Positions 26,725 to 35,475 of a stretch of DNA of 64,000 nt are shown here, piece by piece (position 1 is the first letter of the stretch; each line of letters begins with the position of its first letter). The position numbers and the translations under genes were made by a program. Origin of the DNA: Muriicola sp041628355 (GTDB lineage Bacteria; Bacteroidota; Bacteroidia; Flavobacteriales; Flavobacteriaceae); contig JBFKPJ010000001.1 of assembly GCA_041628355.1 (NCBI GenBank), positions 26,407-90,406 of the forward strand, given 5' to 3'. The notes under the pieces are model-generated. The model ran no database searches and was not told the origin of the DNA. It saw nothing but the letters and a program-made list of their open reading frames with translations.

Positions 26725-27690
26725 TTGAGCAAGAGTAAAGCCATACTGGAACTGGCAAAAAAAACCATAGAAAACGAAGGCGATGCCATCCTCAGCCTGG
26801 CCTCCCTCATCGATCAGCAATTTGCGGATGCCGTGGAATGTATCTATCACGGAGAGGGAAGAGTGGTGATCACGGGTATAGGCAAAAGTGCGCTGATCGC
26901 TTCCAAGATCGTCGCCACCCTCAACTCCACCGGAACCCCGGCCATTTTCATGCACGCCGCGGATGCCATCCACGGGGATCTCGGCACCATTCAGCAGAAG
27001 GACGTCGTGATCTGTATCTCCAAGAGCGGGAACACCCCTGAGATCAAATTGCTGGTGCCCCTGATCAAGTCGGGAGGCAATAGACTGATCGCCATTACGG
27101 GCAATATGGGATCCTATCTGGCCGAACAGGCCGAATTTGTCCTGAATACCTATGTGGAAAAAGAGGCCTGTCCGAACAACCTGGCCCCTACCACAAGTAC
27201 CACAGCCCAGCTGGTCATGGGCGATGCCCTCGCCATCTGCCTGCTTGAACTCCGCGGATTCAGTTCCCGTGACTTTGCCAAGTTCCACCCCGGGGGGACC
27301 CTGGGCAAAAAACTATACCTGAGGGTGGCGGACATCGCTTCCAAGAATATGGTGCCCCAGGTGCAGGATCATTCTCCGGTGAAGGAAGTGATCGTAGAGA
27401 TCTCTGAAAAAATGCTGGGTGTAGCCGCCGTTCTGAGCAAGGGAAAACTAGTGGGAGTGGTCACGGACGGGGATATCCGCCGCATGCTCAACAAATACGA
27501 AAACATCAACGGGCTCACCGCCAAGGACATCATGAGTACCCAGCCCAAAACCATAGAGCCCGATGTACTGGCCGTAAAAGCGCTCAAGGAAATGCAGTCT
27601 AATGAAATTTCCCAGTTGCTGGTGGAAAAAGACGGAAAGTACATGGGCGTGGTCCATCTCCACAACCTCATAAACGAAGGCATCCTGTAA
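26725..27690 (+). CDS. kdsD: Arabinose-5-phosphate isomerase, KpsF/GutQ family
   Basis: The 321-residue protein has an N-terminal SIS sugar-isomerase domain (GRVVITGIGKSALIASKIVATL, CISKSGNTPE) and two C-terminal CBS domains (MVPQVQDHSPVKEV and DIMSTQPKTIEPDV). It converts ribulose-5-phosphate to arabinose-5-phosphate, the first step to Kdo of lipopolysaccharide. The start is TTG 26725, as no ATG or GTG suits the conserved N-terminus. It overlaps tatC by one base (TAATG), so they are translationally linked. The lptB gene nearby also concerns LPS. Confidence 0.9.
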   Translation: MSKSKAILELAKKTIENEGDAILSLASLIDQQFADAVECIYHGEGRVVITGIGKSALIASKIVATLNSTGTPAIFMHAADAIHGDLGTIQQKDVVICISKSGNTPEIKLLVPLIKSGGNRLIAITGNMGSYLAEQAEFVLNTYVEKEACPNNLAPTTSTTAQLVMGDALAICLLELRGFSSRDFAKFHPGGTLGKKLYLRVADIASKNMVPQVQDHSPVKEVIVEISEKMLGVAAVLSKGKLVGVVTDGDIRRMLNKYENINGLTAKDIMSTQPKTIEPDVLAVKALKEMQSNEISQLLVEKDGKYMGVVHLHNLINEGIL

Positions 27691-28529
27691 TGGCGCGAAA
27701 GAAGAAGGATCCCAATGAAATGTCGTTCCTAGACCACCTGGAGGAACTGAGATGGCACCTGATCCGTTCCACCACGGCTGTGGTCATTGTCGGGCTGGTG
27801 GCCTTTCTGATGAAGGACTTCATATTTGACACGGTGATCTTCGGGCCCAAAAAACCCGATTTTCCCACCTATGGGGTCTTCTGCAAGCTTTCCAAGATGC
27901 TGGGCTTCAGTGAGGCTTTCTGCAGCAACGAACCTCTTTTCCGGATTCAGAGCCGGGTGATGGCGGGCCAGTTCTCTGCTCATATCTGGACCTCCATCTG
28001 GGCAGGATTCATCCTGGCCTTTCCCTATATCCTGTATGAGATGTGGCGATTTATAAGTCCGGGTCTCTATGAAAATGAGCGAAAGAGTTCCAGGGGATTC
28101 ATCTTTGTGGCTTCCCTTCTGTTCTTTATGGGTGTACTGTTCGGGTATTACGTGGTAGCCCCCCTGTCCATCAACTTCCTGGGGAGCTATACGGTAAGTC
28201 CGGAGGTGTACAACGACATCGATCTGAGTTCTTACATTTCTACGGTACGGGCTGCAGTGATCGCATGCGGACTCATCTTTGAACTGCCCATCATCATCTA
28301 TTTCCTGACCAAAGTAGGACTCGTTACGCCCGAGATCCTGAAAAAATACCGGAAGATAGCCCTGGTGATCGTGCTGATCATTTCGGCCGTCATCACCCCT
28401 CCCGATGTGGCCAGTCAGATCATCGTGGCCATACCCGTGCTCATCCTCTACCAGGCCAGTATCTATATCTCGGCCTATGTGTTGAAACGGGAAGCCAAAA
28501 AAGCAAAGAAATATGCCAAATCAAGTTGA
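27690..28529 (+). CDS. tatC: Twin-arginine translocase subunit TatC
   Basis: A 279-residue six-helix membrane protein. The N-terminal SFLDHLEELRWHLIRS is the signal-recognition segment of TatC, and FPYILYEMWRFISPGLYENER carries the next conserved block. TatC with TatA exports folded proteins with RR signal peptides. The insertion of about 40 residues after helix one (KKPDFPTYGVFCKLSKML) is typical of Bacteroidota. Overlaps kdsD by one base and the next gene by 17. Confidence 0.93.
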   Translation: MARKKKDPNEMSFLDHLEELRWHLIRSTTAVVIVGLVAFLMKDFIFDTVIFGPKKPDFPTYGVFCKLSKMLGFSEAFCSNEPLFRIQSRVMAGQFSAHIWTSIWAGFILAFPYILYEMWRFISPGLYENERKSSRGFIFVASLLFFMGVLFGYYVVAPLSINFLGSYTVSPEVYNDIDLSSYISTVRAAVIACGLIFELPIIIYFLTKVGLVTPEILKKYRKIALVIVLIISAVITPPDVASQIIVAIPVLILYQASIYISAYVLKREAKKAKKYAKSS

Positions 28530-28863
28530 CGAATTCAATGCGTATCGCTCCAGGATGAATGAGAAACTTCTGGGGGCGAACAACAAGCTTATCAAGCGGA
28601 TCTTTAACCTGGACACCAATGCCTATGCGGAAGGAGCCCTGGACGTGAAGACCAAGGAGCTGTTGGGCCTGGTCGCTTCGGCCGTACTGAGGTGTGACGA
28701 CTGTGTGAAATACCACCTGGAGAGCGCGCGAAAAGCAGGGGCCCGAACCGAAGAGGTCATGGAGACCCTCGGCATCGCAACCCTGGTAGGAGGCACCATC
28801 GTGGTTCCCCACCTCAGGCGGGCTTACGAATTCTGGGAGGCCCTGGAGGAACAGGAAGGTTAA
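28513..28863 (+). CDS. Carboxymuconolactone decarboxylase (AhpD-like) family protein
   Basis: A 116-residue all-helical protein with the CMD motif CDDCVKYHLESARKAG (CxxC followed by H), as in AhpD peroxidase partners; hence a redox role is more likely than true decarboxylation. It starts inside tatC (17-base overlap), so it belongs to the kdsD-tatC operon. Length fits single-domain CMD proteins. Confidence 0.87.
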   Translation: MPNQVDEFNAYRSRMNEKLLGANNKLIKRIFNLDTNAYAEGALDVKTKELLGLVASAVLRCDDCVKYHLESARKAGARTEEVMETLGIATLVGGTIVVPHLRRAYEFWEALEEQEG

Positions 28864-28901
28864 AAAAAACGTAATTCCTTTCCCCTCCCTTCATAATACC
28901 T

Positions 28902-28909
28902 TAGTTTTG
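28902..28909 (+). promoter_or_regulatory. -7 promoter element just upstream of lptB
   Basis: TAGTTTTG matches TAnnTTTG and ends seven bases before the lptB ATG, giving a leader of only a few bases. No TTG is seen at the usual -33 distance. Confidence 0.45.
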
Positions 28910-28916
28910 GACCGAA

Positions 28917-29657
28917 ATGAAACTTAGAGCCGAAAATATCATGAAGGCCTACCGAGGCCGAAAAGTGGTCAAAGGGATCTCCCTGGAAGTGAACCAGGGC
29001 GAGATCGTGGGACTGCTGGGGCCTAACGGAGCCGGTAAAACCACCTGTTTCTACATGATCGTCGGTCTGATCAAGCCCAACGGGGGCAGGATCTTCCTGG
29101 ACAATACGGAGATCACAAAATTCCCCATGTACAAGAGGGCCCAGAACGGGATCGGCTACCTGGCGCAGGAAGCATCCGTGTTCAGGAAACTCAGCATAGA
29201 AAAGAACATTCTCAGTGTACTCCAGCTCACCAAGCTCAGCAAAAAGGAACAGCACATGAAAATGGAGCAGCTCATCGAGGAGTTCGGACTGGGTCATATC
29301 CGCAAGAACAGGGGGGACCTACTTTCAGGTGGGGAACGAAGGCGGACGGAGATCGCCAGGGCCCTGGCCACAGACCCTAAATTCATCTTGCTGGATGAAC
29401 CCTTTGCTGGGGTAGACCCCATTGCCGTGGAGGACATCCAGCGGATCGTCGCCCAGCTTAAGGACAAGAATATCGGCATTTTGATCACAGACCACAACGT
29501 ACAGGAGACCCTTGCCATCACGGAGCGTTCCTACCTTATGTTCGAAGGAGGCATCCTTAAATCAGGGGTTCCCGAGGTGCTGGCAGAGGATGAAATGGTC
29601 CGGAAGGTCTACCTCGGGCAGAACTTCGAACTCCGCAAGAAAAAACTTCAATACTAG
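28917..29657 (+). CDS. lptB: LPS export ABC transporter ATPase LptB
   Basis: A 246-residue ABC ATPase with Walker A GPNGAGKT (35-42), signature LSGGE (137-141), Walker B ending in D161-E162 and switch His in ITDHNVQETL. The layout GYLAQEASVFRKLS is characteristic of LptB. It powers extraction of lipopolysaccharide from the inner membrane with LptFG. The upstream kdsD makes a Kdo precursor for the same molecule. Convergent with pssA 26 nt downstream. Confidence 0.93.
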   Translation: MKLRAENIMKAYRGRKVVKGISLEVNQGEIVGLLGPNGAGKTTCFYMIVGLIKPNGGRIFLDNTEITKFPMYKRAQNGIGYLAQEASVFRKLSIEKNILSVLQLTKLSKKEQHMKMEQLIEEFGLGHIRKNRGDLLSGGERRRTEIARALATDPKFILLDEPFAGVDPIAVEDIQRIVAQLKDKNIGILITDHNVQETLAITERSYLMFEGGILKSGVPEVLAEDEMVRKVYLGQNFELRKKKLQY

Positions 29658-29683
29658 GATCCGGCCTGACTATTAAGACTGTT

Positions 29684-30439
29684 TCAATCAGTTGAGGTCT
29701 TCTCAGAAACCCTGAAGAAAAAGAGGGAAATCAGCAGATAGATCAGAATGATCATGGGAACACTCAGGAACTTCATCGTCCCGATGCAGATCAGGCTTAC
29801 AAAGAGAAAAATATAGCGAAGGGCATTGTCCCTGAATCCCCAGTTCTTGAATTTCAGGGAGAACAGGGCTATGGGCGCATTGAGCAAATAACTGCTCAGG
29901 GCTGTCTGGGCGATCAGGAACCAGGGGTTGAGGATGATGCGGTTCAGGGCATCACTCCCGTTGAACAGCAGGATCATCGGCAGGGATACGACCAGCAGGG
30001 CGTTGGCGGGCGTTGGCAGACCTATAAAGGAGGTCGCTTGCCTTTCGTCTATGTTAAACCTCGCCAGTCTGTAAGCAGAGGCCAGGGTAATGGCAAAACC
30101 AAAGTAGGGAAGAACAGAGGAGAGGGGTAAGGTCCCTGCTCCCGCATCCGGCAGTACGCCCCGGGAAACCCCGAAACTCATCCCGATAAGCTGGTACATC
30201 ACGATCCCCGGCACCAGGCCGAAGGTGACCATATCGGCCAGGGAATCCAATTGCAGCCCGAGCTTGCTCTCTACCTTCAACGCCCTGGCGCTCATCCCGT
30301 CCAGAAAATCAAAGATCAGGCCTGCCAGGACCAGTAATGCCATGACCTCCCAATCATTTTTCAGGGCAAAAACGACGGCCAGGGAACCGGACAGCACGTT
30401 CAATAATGTCAGGAAATTAGGGATGTATTTTTTCACCAA
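29684..30439 (-). CDS. pssA: CDP-diacylglycerol-serine O-phosphatidyltransferase
   Basis: The 251-residue protein has the CDP-alcohol phosphatidyltransferase motif in DFLDGMSARALKVESKLGLQ followed by LDSLADMV (DGxxAR and GxxxDxxxD core), and seven or eight membrane helices. It makes phosphatidylserine, the precursor of phosphatidylethanolamine. The starting MVKKYIPNFLTLLNVLSG is typical of PssA. No phosphatidylserine decarboxylase gene is in the window. Confidence 0.9.
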   Translation of the reverse strand: MVKKYIPNFLTLLNVLSGSLAVVFALKNDWEVMALLVLAGLIFDFLDGMSARALKVESKLGLQLDSLADMVTFGLVPGIVMYQLIGMSFGVSRGVLPDAGAGTLPLSSVLPYFGFAITLASAYRLARFNIDERQATSFIGLPTPANALLVVSLPMILLFNGSDALNRIILNPWFLIAQTALSSYLLNAPIALFSLKFKNWGFRDNALRYIFLFVSLICIGTMKFLSVPMIILIYLLISLFFFRVSEKTSTD

Positions 30440-30549
30440 TGGGATCTTTCCCGCTAAAATAGTATAATTTTTATGTATGCTGTTTTCTCACATTTTTTAT
30501 TCAGATATTTGCCGGATACCGGCGTTTGCCCAATAGCAGCCTATTCCTG

Positions 30550-31737
30550 ATGACACTAAAACAGTCCATCTTTTTCCTCTTTTTGTTCTTTGTACTTCCC
30601 CTGAGGCCACAGGCAGAGCCCCTGTCTGACAAAGCAGTGATCAGCGTGATCACCTGCGGACCCGGGACAGAATTGTACTCCTCATTCGGGCACAGTGCAT
30701 TCAGGGTTCAGGACAGGGAGAAGTCCATAGACTGGATCTTCAATTACGGCACCTTCAATTTCAACACCCCTAACTTCTACGGCAAATTTGCCAGGGGAAA
30801 ACTGCTGTATTCCCTCAGCAAGCAGCGCTTTGAGAACTTCCTTTACGCCTATGAGCTGGAGAACCGCTGGGTAAAGGAGCAGATCCTGGACATCTCCCCC
30901 CGGGAAAGAAACGAGATCTTCGCCTTCCTGGAGGACAATTACAAACCCCAGAACAGGGATTACAAATACGATTTCCTGCTGGAAAACTGCTCCACGAAGA
31001 TCCCGGAAGTACTTCAGGAGGTCCTGGGGAATGAGATCATCTTTACCAATTATTTACAGGACAGTCATAAGACCTTCAGAGACCTCATACAGGAAAATCT
31101 CACCTGGAATTCCTGGTCGAGTTTTGGGATAGACCTGGCCCTGGGAGCAGTGATCGATCGGGAAGCCGATTTCAAGCAATACATGTTCCTGCCCAATTAT
31201 GTTTTTTCACAACTGGAGCATACCCAGGTAGATGAAAAGCCTCTTGTGTCGCGTGTGAGGACCATCCTGGACTACAACCTCCAGGATCGCGGTAACTACT
31301 TTACCTCCTCCCCCCTCTTTTGGCTGGGCCTGCTGTTTCTTTTCACCTCGACCATTACGTATATCGATCTCAGGAATAAAGTCAGAAGCAGGGTGCTGGA
31401 TGTCATCATTTTCCTCCTGACCGGCCTGGCAGGATGCCTGATCTTCTTTCTCTGGTTCTTCACCGACCATACGGCCACAGCCCTGAACCTGAATGTCCTT
31501 TGGGCCTTTCCCTTTAACCTGTTTATGGTGTATTTCCTGGTAAAATATAAAAATTTGCCCCCCTGGGCGACTCCCTATCTCACCCTGCTGTTGATCCTTC
31601 TGGGCGTTACAGGACTTATCTGGATCTTCGGCATTCAGATCTTTTCCCCTGTGGTGGGGGTCTTGCTCCTCACCCTGGGACTGAGATTCGGCTTCCTCCT
31701 CTACCACGTCAAAAAAATCGAACCTGCACCGCTATGA
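30550..31737 (+). CDS. DUF4105 membrane protein
   Basis: A 395-residue protein with a signal peptide, a periplasmic DUF4105 domain (VITCGPGTELYSSFGHSAFRV, then a conserved FLLENCSTKIPE with a Cys) and about five C-terminal membrane helices. The GHSAFRV His and NCSTK Cys suggest a papain-like NlpC/P60-type active site, but this is inference. Start is ATG 30550; TTG 30526 is weaker. The stop overlaps the next ATG by four bases (ATGA), linking it to the ABC-F gene. Confidence 0.82.
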   Translation: MTLKQSIFFLFLFFVLPLRPQAEPLSDKAVISVITCGPGTELYSSFGHSAFRVQDREKSIDWIFNYGTFNFNTPNFYGKFARGKLLYSLSKQRFENFLYAYELENRWVKEQILDISPRERNEIFAFLEDNYKPQNRDYKYDFLLENCSTKIPEVLQEVLGNEIIFTNYLQDSHKTFRDLIQENLTWNSWSSFGIDLALGAVIDREADFKQYMFLPNYVFSQLEHTQVDEKPLVSRVRTILDYNLQDRGNYFTSSPLFWLGLLFLFTSTITYIDLRNKVRSRVLDVIIFLLTGLAGCLIFFLWFFTDHTATALNLNVLWAFPFNLFMVYFLVKYKNLPPWATPYLTLLLILLGVTGLIWIFGIQIFSPVVGVLLLTLGLRFGFLLYHVKKIEPAPL

Positions 31738-33617
31738 ACCTCGTCTCCGTTGAAGGGATCTCGAAGGCCTACGGGGAGCGTGTCCTTTTTTCCGAACTCT
31801 CCTTTGGGATCAATGCGGGCCAGAAGATCGCCCTGATCGCCCAAAACGGTACCGGCAAAACCTCCATCCTGAATATACTGTCAGGAAAGGACCGGCCGGA
31901 CGCAGGGATGGTCAATACGCGGAAAGGGTTACGGATCTCCTACCTGGAACAGGAACCCGACCTCGATGGCGGGATCACCCTGGAGGAGACCGTTTTCAGA
32001 TCAGACAACGATATCCTGAAGGTCATCAGGAATTACGAAATGGCCCTGCAACACCCCGAGGATCAGAAGCGATATCAAAAGGCCTTTGAGGCCATGGAAC
32101 GCCACAACGCCTGGGATTTCGAAACCCAGTACAAACAGATCCTCTTTAAATTACAGCTCACGGACCTGCAAGCCAAAGTGGAAACCCTCTCAGGGGGGCA
32201 GAAAAAGAGGCTTGCCCTCGCCCATGCCCTGCTGAACAAACCGGACCTGCTTATCCTGGACGAGCCCACGAACCACCTCGACCTGGAAATGATCGAATGG
32301 CTGGAAAATTATTTTGCCCGGGAGAGCATTACGCTGTTCATGGTGACTCACGACAGGTATTTTCTCGAAAGGGTGTGCGATGAGATCCTGGAACTGGACC
32401 AGGGCCAGTTGTATTCCTACAAGGGCAACTACAGCTATTTCCTCGAAAAAAAGGAAGCTCGTGAAATGCTCAGCGCCGTTGAGCAGCACAAATCGAGGCA
32501 ACTCTTTAAGAAGGAACTCGAATGGATGCGGAGGCAGCCCAAGGCCCGGACGACCAAGTCCAAATCCCGAATAGACGACTTCCATGAGATCAAGAGCAAG
32601 GCCCTGCAAAGGAGGAAGGACCACCAGGTGCAGCTGGAGATCAACATGGAACGCCTGGGCAGCAAGATCCTGGAATTTCACAATGTCGTAAAAGCGTTTC
32701 CGGATACGCCCATCCTGAATAAGTTCAGCTATTCCTTTGTAAAAGGGGAACGCCTGGGCATCATAGGGAAGAACGGCACCGGCAAGACCACCTTCCTCAA
32801 CCTGCTGACCGGAACAGGAGTTCCCGACGGGGGGAAGATCACCACGGGAGAGACGGTCAAGTTCGGGTATTATACCCAGGAAGGGATCCAGGTGAAAGCA
32901 GGGCAAAAAGTGATCGATGTGATCCGCGAGACAGCGGAGTACATCCCCTTGAAGAAAGGCAGGCAACTTTCGGCCCAGCAGCTGCTGGAACGTTTTCTGT
33001 TCGACAGGAAAAAGCAGTACGATTTTGTGGAAAAACTCAGCGGGGGGGAGAAAAAACGACTGTATTTATGCACGGTCTTGATCAAGAACCCGAATTTCCT
33101 GATCCTGGATGAACCCACGAACGACCTGGATGTTGTTACCCTCAATGTCCTGGAGTCCTTTTTGCTGGATTATCCCGGCTGTCTGGTAGTGGTTTCACAC
33201 GATCGTTATTTTATGGACAAGATCGTAGACCACCTTTTTGTATTCAGGGGGGATGGGGTGATCGAGGATTTCCCTGGAAATTATTCCGATTTCAGGGTAT
33301 ATGAAGACAGTTCTTCAAAGAATAGAAGGGAAGACAAAGGGGAAGAGGAGGTAAAATCCCCCTTAGAAAAGAACCACTGGAGGGAGGAAGGAAAACGAAG
33401 CGGGCTCTCCTATGCCGAACAAAAGGAATTCAAGCAGCTGGAAAGGGAGATCCAAACATTGGAAACTCGGAAAAAAGAAATTCAGGATGCCTTCCTCAAT
33501 CCCGAGATCACTCCGGAAGAGATCGCCCGCCTGTCTAAGTCGCTACAGGAAACGGAGGAGCTGATCGACCAAAAGACGGAGCGCTGGTTCGAGATCTCGG
33601 TTCAGGCCGAAAAGTAA
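31734..33617 (+). CDS. ABC-F family ATPase (Uup-like)
   Basis: A 627-residue soluble protein with two ABC domains: Walker A AQNGTGKT and GKNGTGKT, signatures LSGGQKKR and LSGGEKKR, Walker B LILDEPTNHLDL and LILDEPTNDLDV. Between them is a basic linker (ARTTKSKSRIDDFHEIK) and the C-terminus is a coiled coil (EQKEFKQLEREIQTLETRKK). This is the Uup layout; ABC-F proteins act on the ribosome, not in transport. Overlaps the DUF4105 gene by four bases. Confidence 0.9.
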   Translation: MNLVSVEGISKAYGERVLFSELSFGINAGQKIALIAQNGTGKTSILNILSGKDRPDAGMVNTRKGLRISYLEQEPDLDGGITLEETVFRSDNDILKVIRNYEMALQHPEDQKRYQKAFEAMERHNAWDFETQYKQILFKLQLTDLQAKVETLSGGQKKRLALAHALLNKPDLLILDEPTNHLDLEMIEWLENYFARESITLFMVTHDRYFLERVCDEILELDQGQLYSYKGNYSYFLEKKEAREMLSAVEQHKSRQLFKKELEWMRRQPKARTTKSKSRIDDFHEIKSKALQRRKDHQVQLEINMERLGSKILEFHNVVKAFPDTPILNKFSYSFVKGERLGIIGKNGTGKTTFLNLLTGTGVPDGGKITTGETVKFGYYTQEGIQVKAGQKVIDVIRETAEYIPLKKGRQLSAQQLLERFLFDRKKQYDFVEKLSGGEKKRLYLCTVLIKNPNFLILDEPTNDLDVVTLNVLESFLLDYPGCLVVVSHDRYFMDKIVDHLFVFRGDGVIEDFPGNYSDFRVYEDSSSKNRREDKGEEEVKSPLEKNHWREEGKRSGLSYAEQKEFKQLEREIQTLETRKKEIQDAFLNPEITPEEIARLSKSLQETEELIDQKTERWFEISVQAEK

Positions 33618-33644
33618 AGAATTCATCAAGAAAAGTGATCAAAA

Positions 33645-34145
33645 ATGTTTCGATTCTGGTCCTATCTCAGATTCCTCTTCAGGTCTACCAACCAACATGG
33701 GGTCCACTCCCCCTTCGTGTTTGGATACCTGACCCGCTGCCTTTACCAAAAAGGTACAGCTCAAAAGAAGAGATCACACAAAATAGTCCTGAGGAGCATT
33801 CCCTATTTCGACCTCCGATCCATAGCGATCCTGGGAGAAGACCATGACCTCAGCAGCCTGCTGAGAAAAACGTATCCTGAACTCACCTTTGACCGCCCTC
33901 CTTACGACCTCGTTCTGATCCGGGAGGAAATGCTCTGCCGTATCGATCTCACTGCGATCCTGTCTGATTGCCATAATGACAGTATGATCCTGCTGGAGGG
34001 GATCCACAGGACGCGAAAAGCGCGATTGGTCTGGGAGTCGCTCTCCGGGGATCCCCGGATCACGGTATCCATCGATTATTTCTTCGGGGGACTGCTCTTC
34101 CCCAGGGAGGAACAGGCGAAGCAACATTTCCGGATTAGGATATAA
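33645..34145 (+). CDS. Shortened methyltransferase-like protein without cofactor site
   Basis: A 166-residue protein. The two ends match a Flavobacteriia family usually annotated as class I SAM-dependent methyltransferase (about 230-245 residues, from memory): SYLRFLFRSTNQHGVHSPFVF at the start and TVSIDYFFGGLLFPREEQ...HFRIRI at the end. The middle (residues 45-95) is much shorter, and the glycine-rich SAM-binding loop is missing, so methyl transfer is unlikely. The frame is intact and starts 27 nt after the ABC-F gene. Probably a degenerate or repurposed member. Confidence 0.75.
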   Translation: MFRFWSYLRFLFRSTNQHGVHSPFVFGYLTRCLYQKGTAQKKRSHKIVLRSIPYFDLRSIAILGEDHDLSSLLRKTYPELTFDRPPYDLVLIREEMLCRIDLTAILSDCHNDSMILLEGIHRTRKARLVWESLSGDPRITVSIDYFFGGLLFPREEQAKQHFRIRI

Positions 34146-34173
34146 AGGCTTAATTTTACGGGAATTCAGGGTT

Positions 34174-34314
34174 ATGGATAACACGATCTATTACGTTTTA
34201 GGTGCGGTGGCCGTCATTTATGTCGCCCTTTCCGTCTTTAACCGAAAGAGGTCCAAAGAACGGAGGTCGCGCAAGTTCATGGACGGCTATGAACGCAAAA
34301 AGAGAAAGGAGTAA
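34174..34314 (+). CDS. Small membrane protein, 46 residues
   Basis: ATG 34174 opens a 46-codon frame ending at TAA 34312. The product has one membrane helix (YYVLGAVAVIYVALSVF) and a strongly basic tail (RKRSKERRSRKFMDGYERKK). It lies in the same direction as its neighbours, 28 nt after the methyltransferase-like gene and 18 nt before the adenosyltransferase, as expected of an operon member. Function unknown; it is below the length limit of many gene callers. Confidence 0.72.
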   Translation: MDNTIYYVLGAVAVIYVALSVFNRKRSKERRSRKFMDGYERKKRKE

Positions 34315-34332
34315 AACTTCCTCAAATACACT

Positions 34333-34908
34333 ATGAAGATTTACACTAGAACAGGAGACGAGGGTACGACCGCCCTTTTCGGCGGGACCCGTGTCCCGAA
34401 ACACCATATTCGCATACAGAGTTACGGAACGGTAGACGAACTGAATTCCTGGCTGGGACTCGTCCGGGACCAAAAGGTCCACTCTTCTTATAAAGAGGTC
34501 CTGATGAAAGTTCAGAAAGACCTCTTCACCATTGGGGCCATCCTGGCGACGGATCCCGAAAAAGCCATCATGAAAAGCGGGAAGGAACGGCTGAACATCC
34601 CTAAGATCAGTTCGGAAGATATCGTATTCCTTGAAAAGGAAATGGACCGGATGGAAGAATCCCTGCCCCCCATGACACACTTCATCCTCCCCGGCGGGCA
34701 CCCTGCCGTGTCATACTGTCATATCGCCAGGACGGTCTGCCGCAGGGCAGAGCGCATGGCCTGCCTTTTACACGAGCACCAGCCTTTTGACCCCGAGGTT
34801 CTGTCCTATATGAACCGGTTATCGGACTACCTCTTCGTCCTTGGCAGGGCGATCTCCCACGACCTTGGAGGGGAGGAAATAAAATGGATTCCCGATAAAA
34901 AAGGCTAA
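34333..34908 (+). CDS. Cob(I)yrinic acid a,c-diamide adenosyltransferase (PduO type)
   Basis: The 191-residue protein has the PduO ATP-binding N-terminus YTRTGDEGTTALFGGTRV and the C-terminal conserved block CHIARTVCRRAERMA plus NRLSDYLFVLGRAI. It adds the adenosyl group to cob(I)alamin to make coenzyme B12. No other cobalamin gene is in the window, so it probably serves salvage for enzymes such as methylmalonyl-CoA mutase. Probably last gene of the run from 30550. Confidence 0.92.
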   Translation: MKIYTRTGDEGTTALFGGTRVPKHHIRIQSYGTVDELNSWLGLVRDQKVHSSYKEVLMKVQKDLFTIGAILATDPEKAIMKSGKERLNIPKISSEDIVFLEKEMDRMEESLPPMTHFILPGGHPAVSYCHIARTVCRRAERMACLLHEHQPFDPEVLSYMNRLSDYLFVLGRAISHDLGGEEIKWIPDKKG

Positions 34909-34986
34909 TAATTTGCTTTTTTGGACGTTATGTCTGTAGCAAAATTGAGTTTTTTGAAAAAATAGTGTAAATAAACCTCGAAAAAC

Positions 34987-35016
34987 TTGACTGTCTGGGT
35001 TTAAAAATTATTTTTG
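34987..35016 (+). promoter_or_regulatory. Promoter of the DUF2795 gene
   Basis: TTG (34987-34989), 19 nt, then TATTTTTG (35009-35016): a full match to the Bacteroidota consensus TTG-N19-TAnnTTTG. The start codon follows 28 nt later in an A/T-rich leader. This suggests strong expression. Confidence 0.8.
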
Positions 35017-35044
35017 CAAAAATTTCAAAATAATACTTTTTACC

Positions 35045-35269
35045 ATGTATTGGACCTTAGAACTGGCATCCTACCTCAGCGATGCACCCTGGCCGGCCAC
35101 TAAAGATGAACTGATCGATTACGCGATCAGGACAGGAGCACCCCTTGAAGTGGTGGAAAACCTTCAGTCCATGGAAGAAGAAGGAGGAGAAATCTATGAG
35201 AGCATAGAAGAGATCTGGCCTGACTACCCCACTGAAGAGGACTACCTCTGGAACGAAGATGAATATTAA
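35045..35269 (+). CDS. DUF2795 protein
   Basis: A 74-residue acidic protein. The first 45 residues (YWTLELASYLSDAPWPATKDELIDYAIRTG and the following APLEVVENL) form the DUF2795 helical fold; the tail is very acidic (EEDYLWNEDEY). Function unknown; small helical proteins of this type are often abundant. It has a near-perfect promoter and its own terminator, so it is transcribed alone between the adenosyltransferase and secA. Confidence 0.88.
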   Translation: MYWTLELASYLSDAPWPATKDELIDYAIRTGAPLEVVENLQSMEEEGGEIYESIEEIWPDYPTEEDYLWNEDEY

Positions 35270-35289
35270 CGGAATCGTCAAATAGCTAT

Positions 35290-35317
35290 AAAAAGTCTCT
35301 TCGGAGGCTTTTTTTTT
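35290..35317 (+). terminator. Intrinsic terminator after the DUF2795 gene
   Basis: AAAAAGTCTC, a TTCG tetraloop (35300-35303), then GAGGCTTTTT and more T: a 10-bp stem with one G-T pair, 20 nt after the stop codon. Confidence 0.9.
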
Positions 35318-35475
35318 ATGTAATTTTGACAGACTTGTAACTGAATTACCGTGTGTGGTAAAAGTGGAACGGCTTTTGACTGTTCAATGTTCGTGAATTA
35401 CGGAAAAAAATCGATTTAAATTGCATTCCTGCCCATACCACCGCCTCAGACAGGGATGTGGAAAACAAGAATTCC

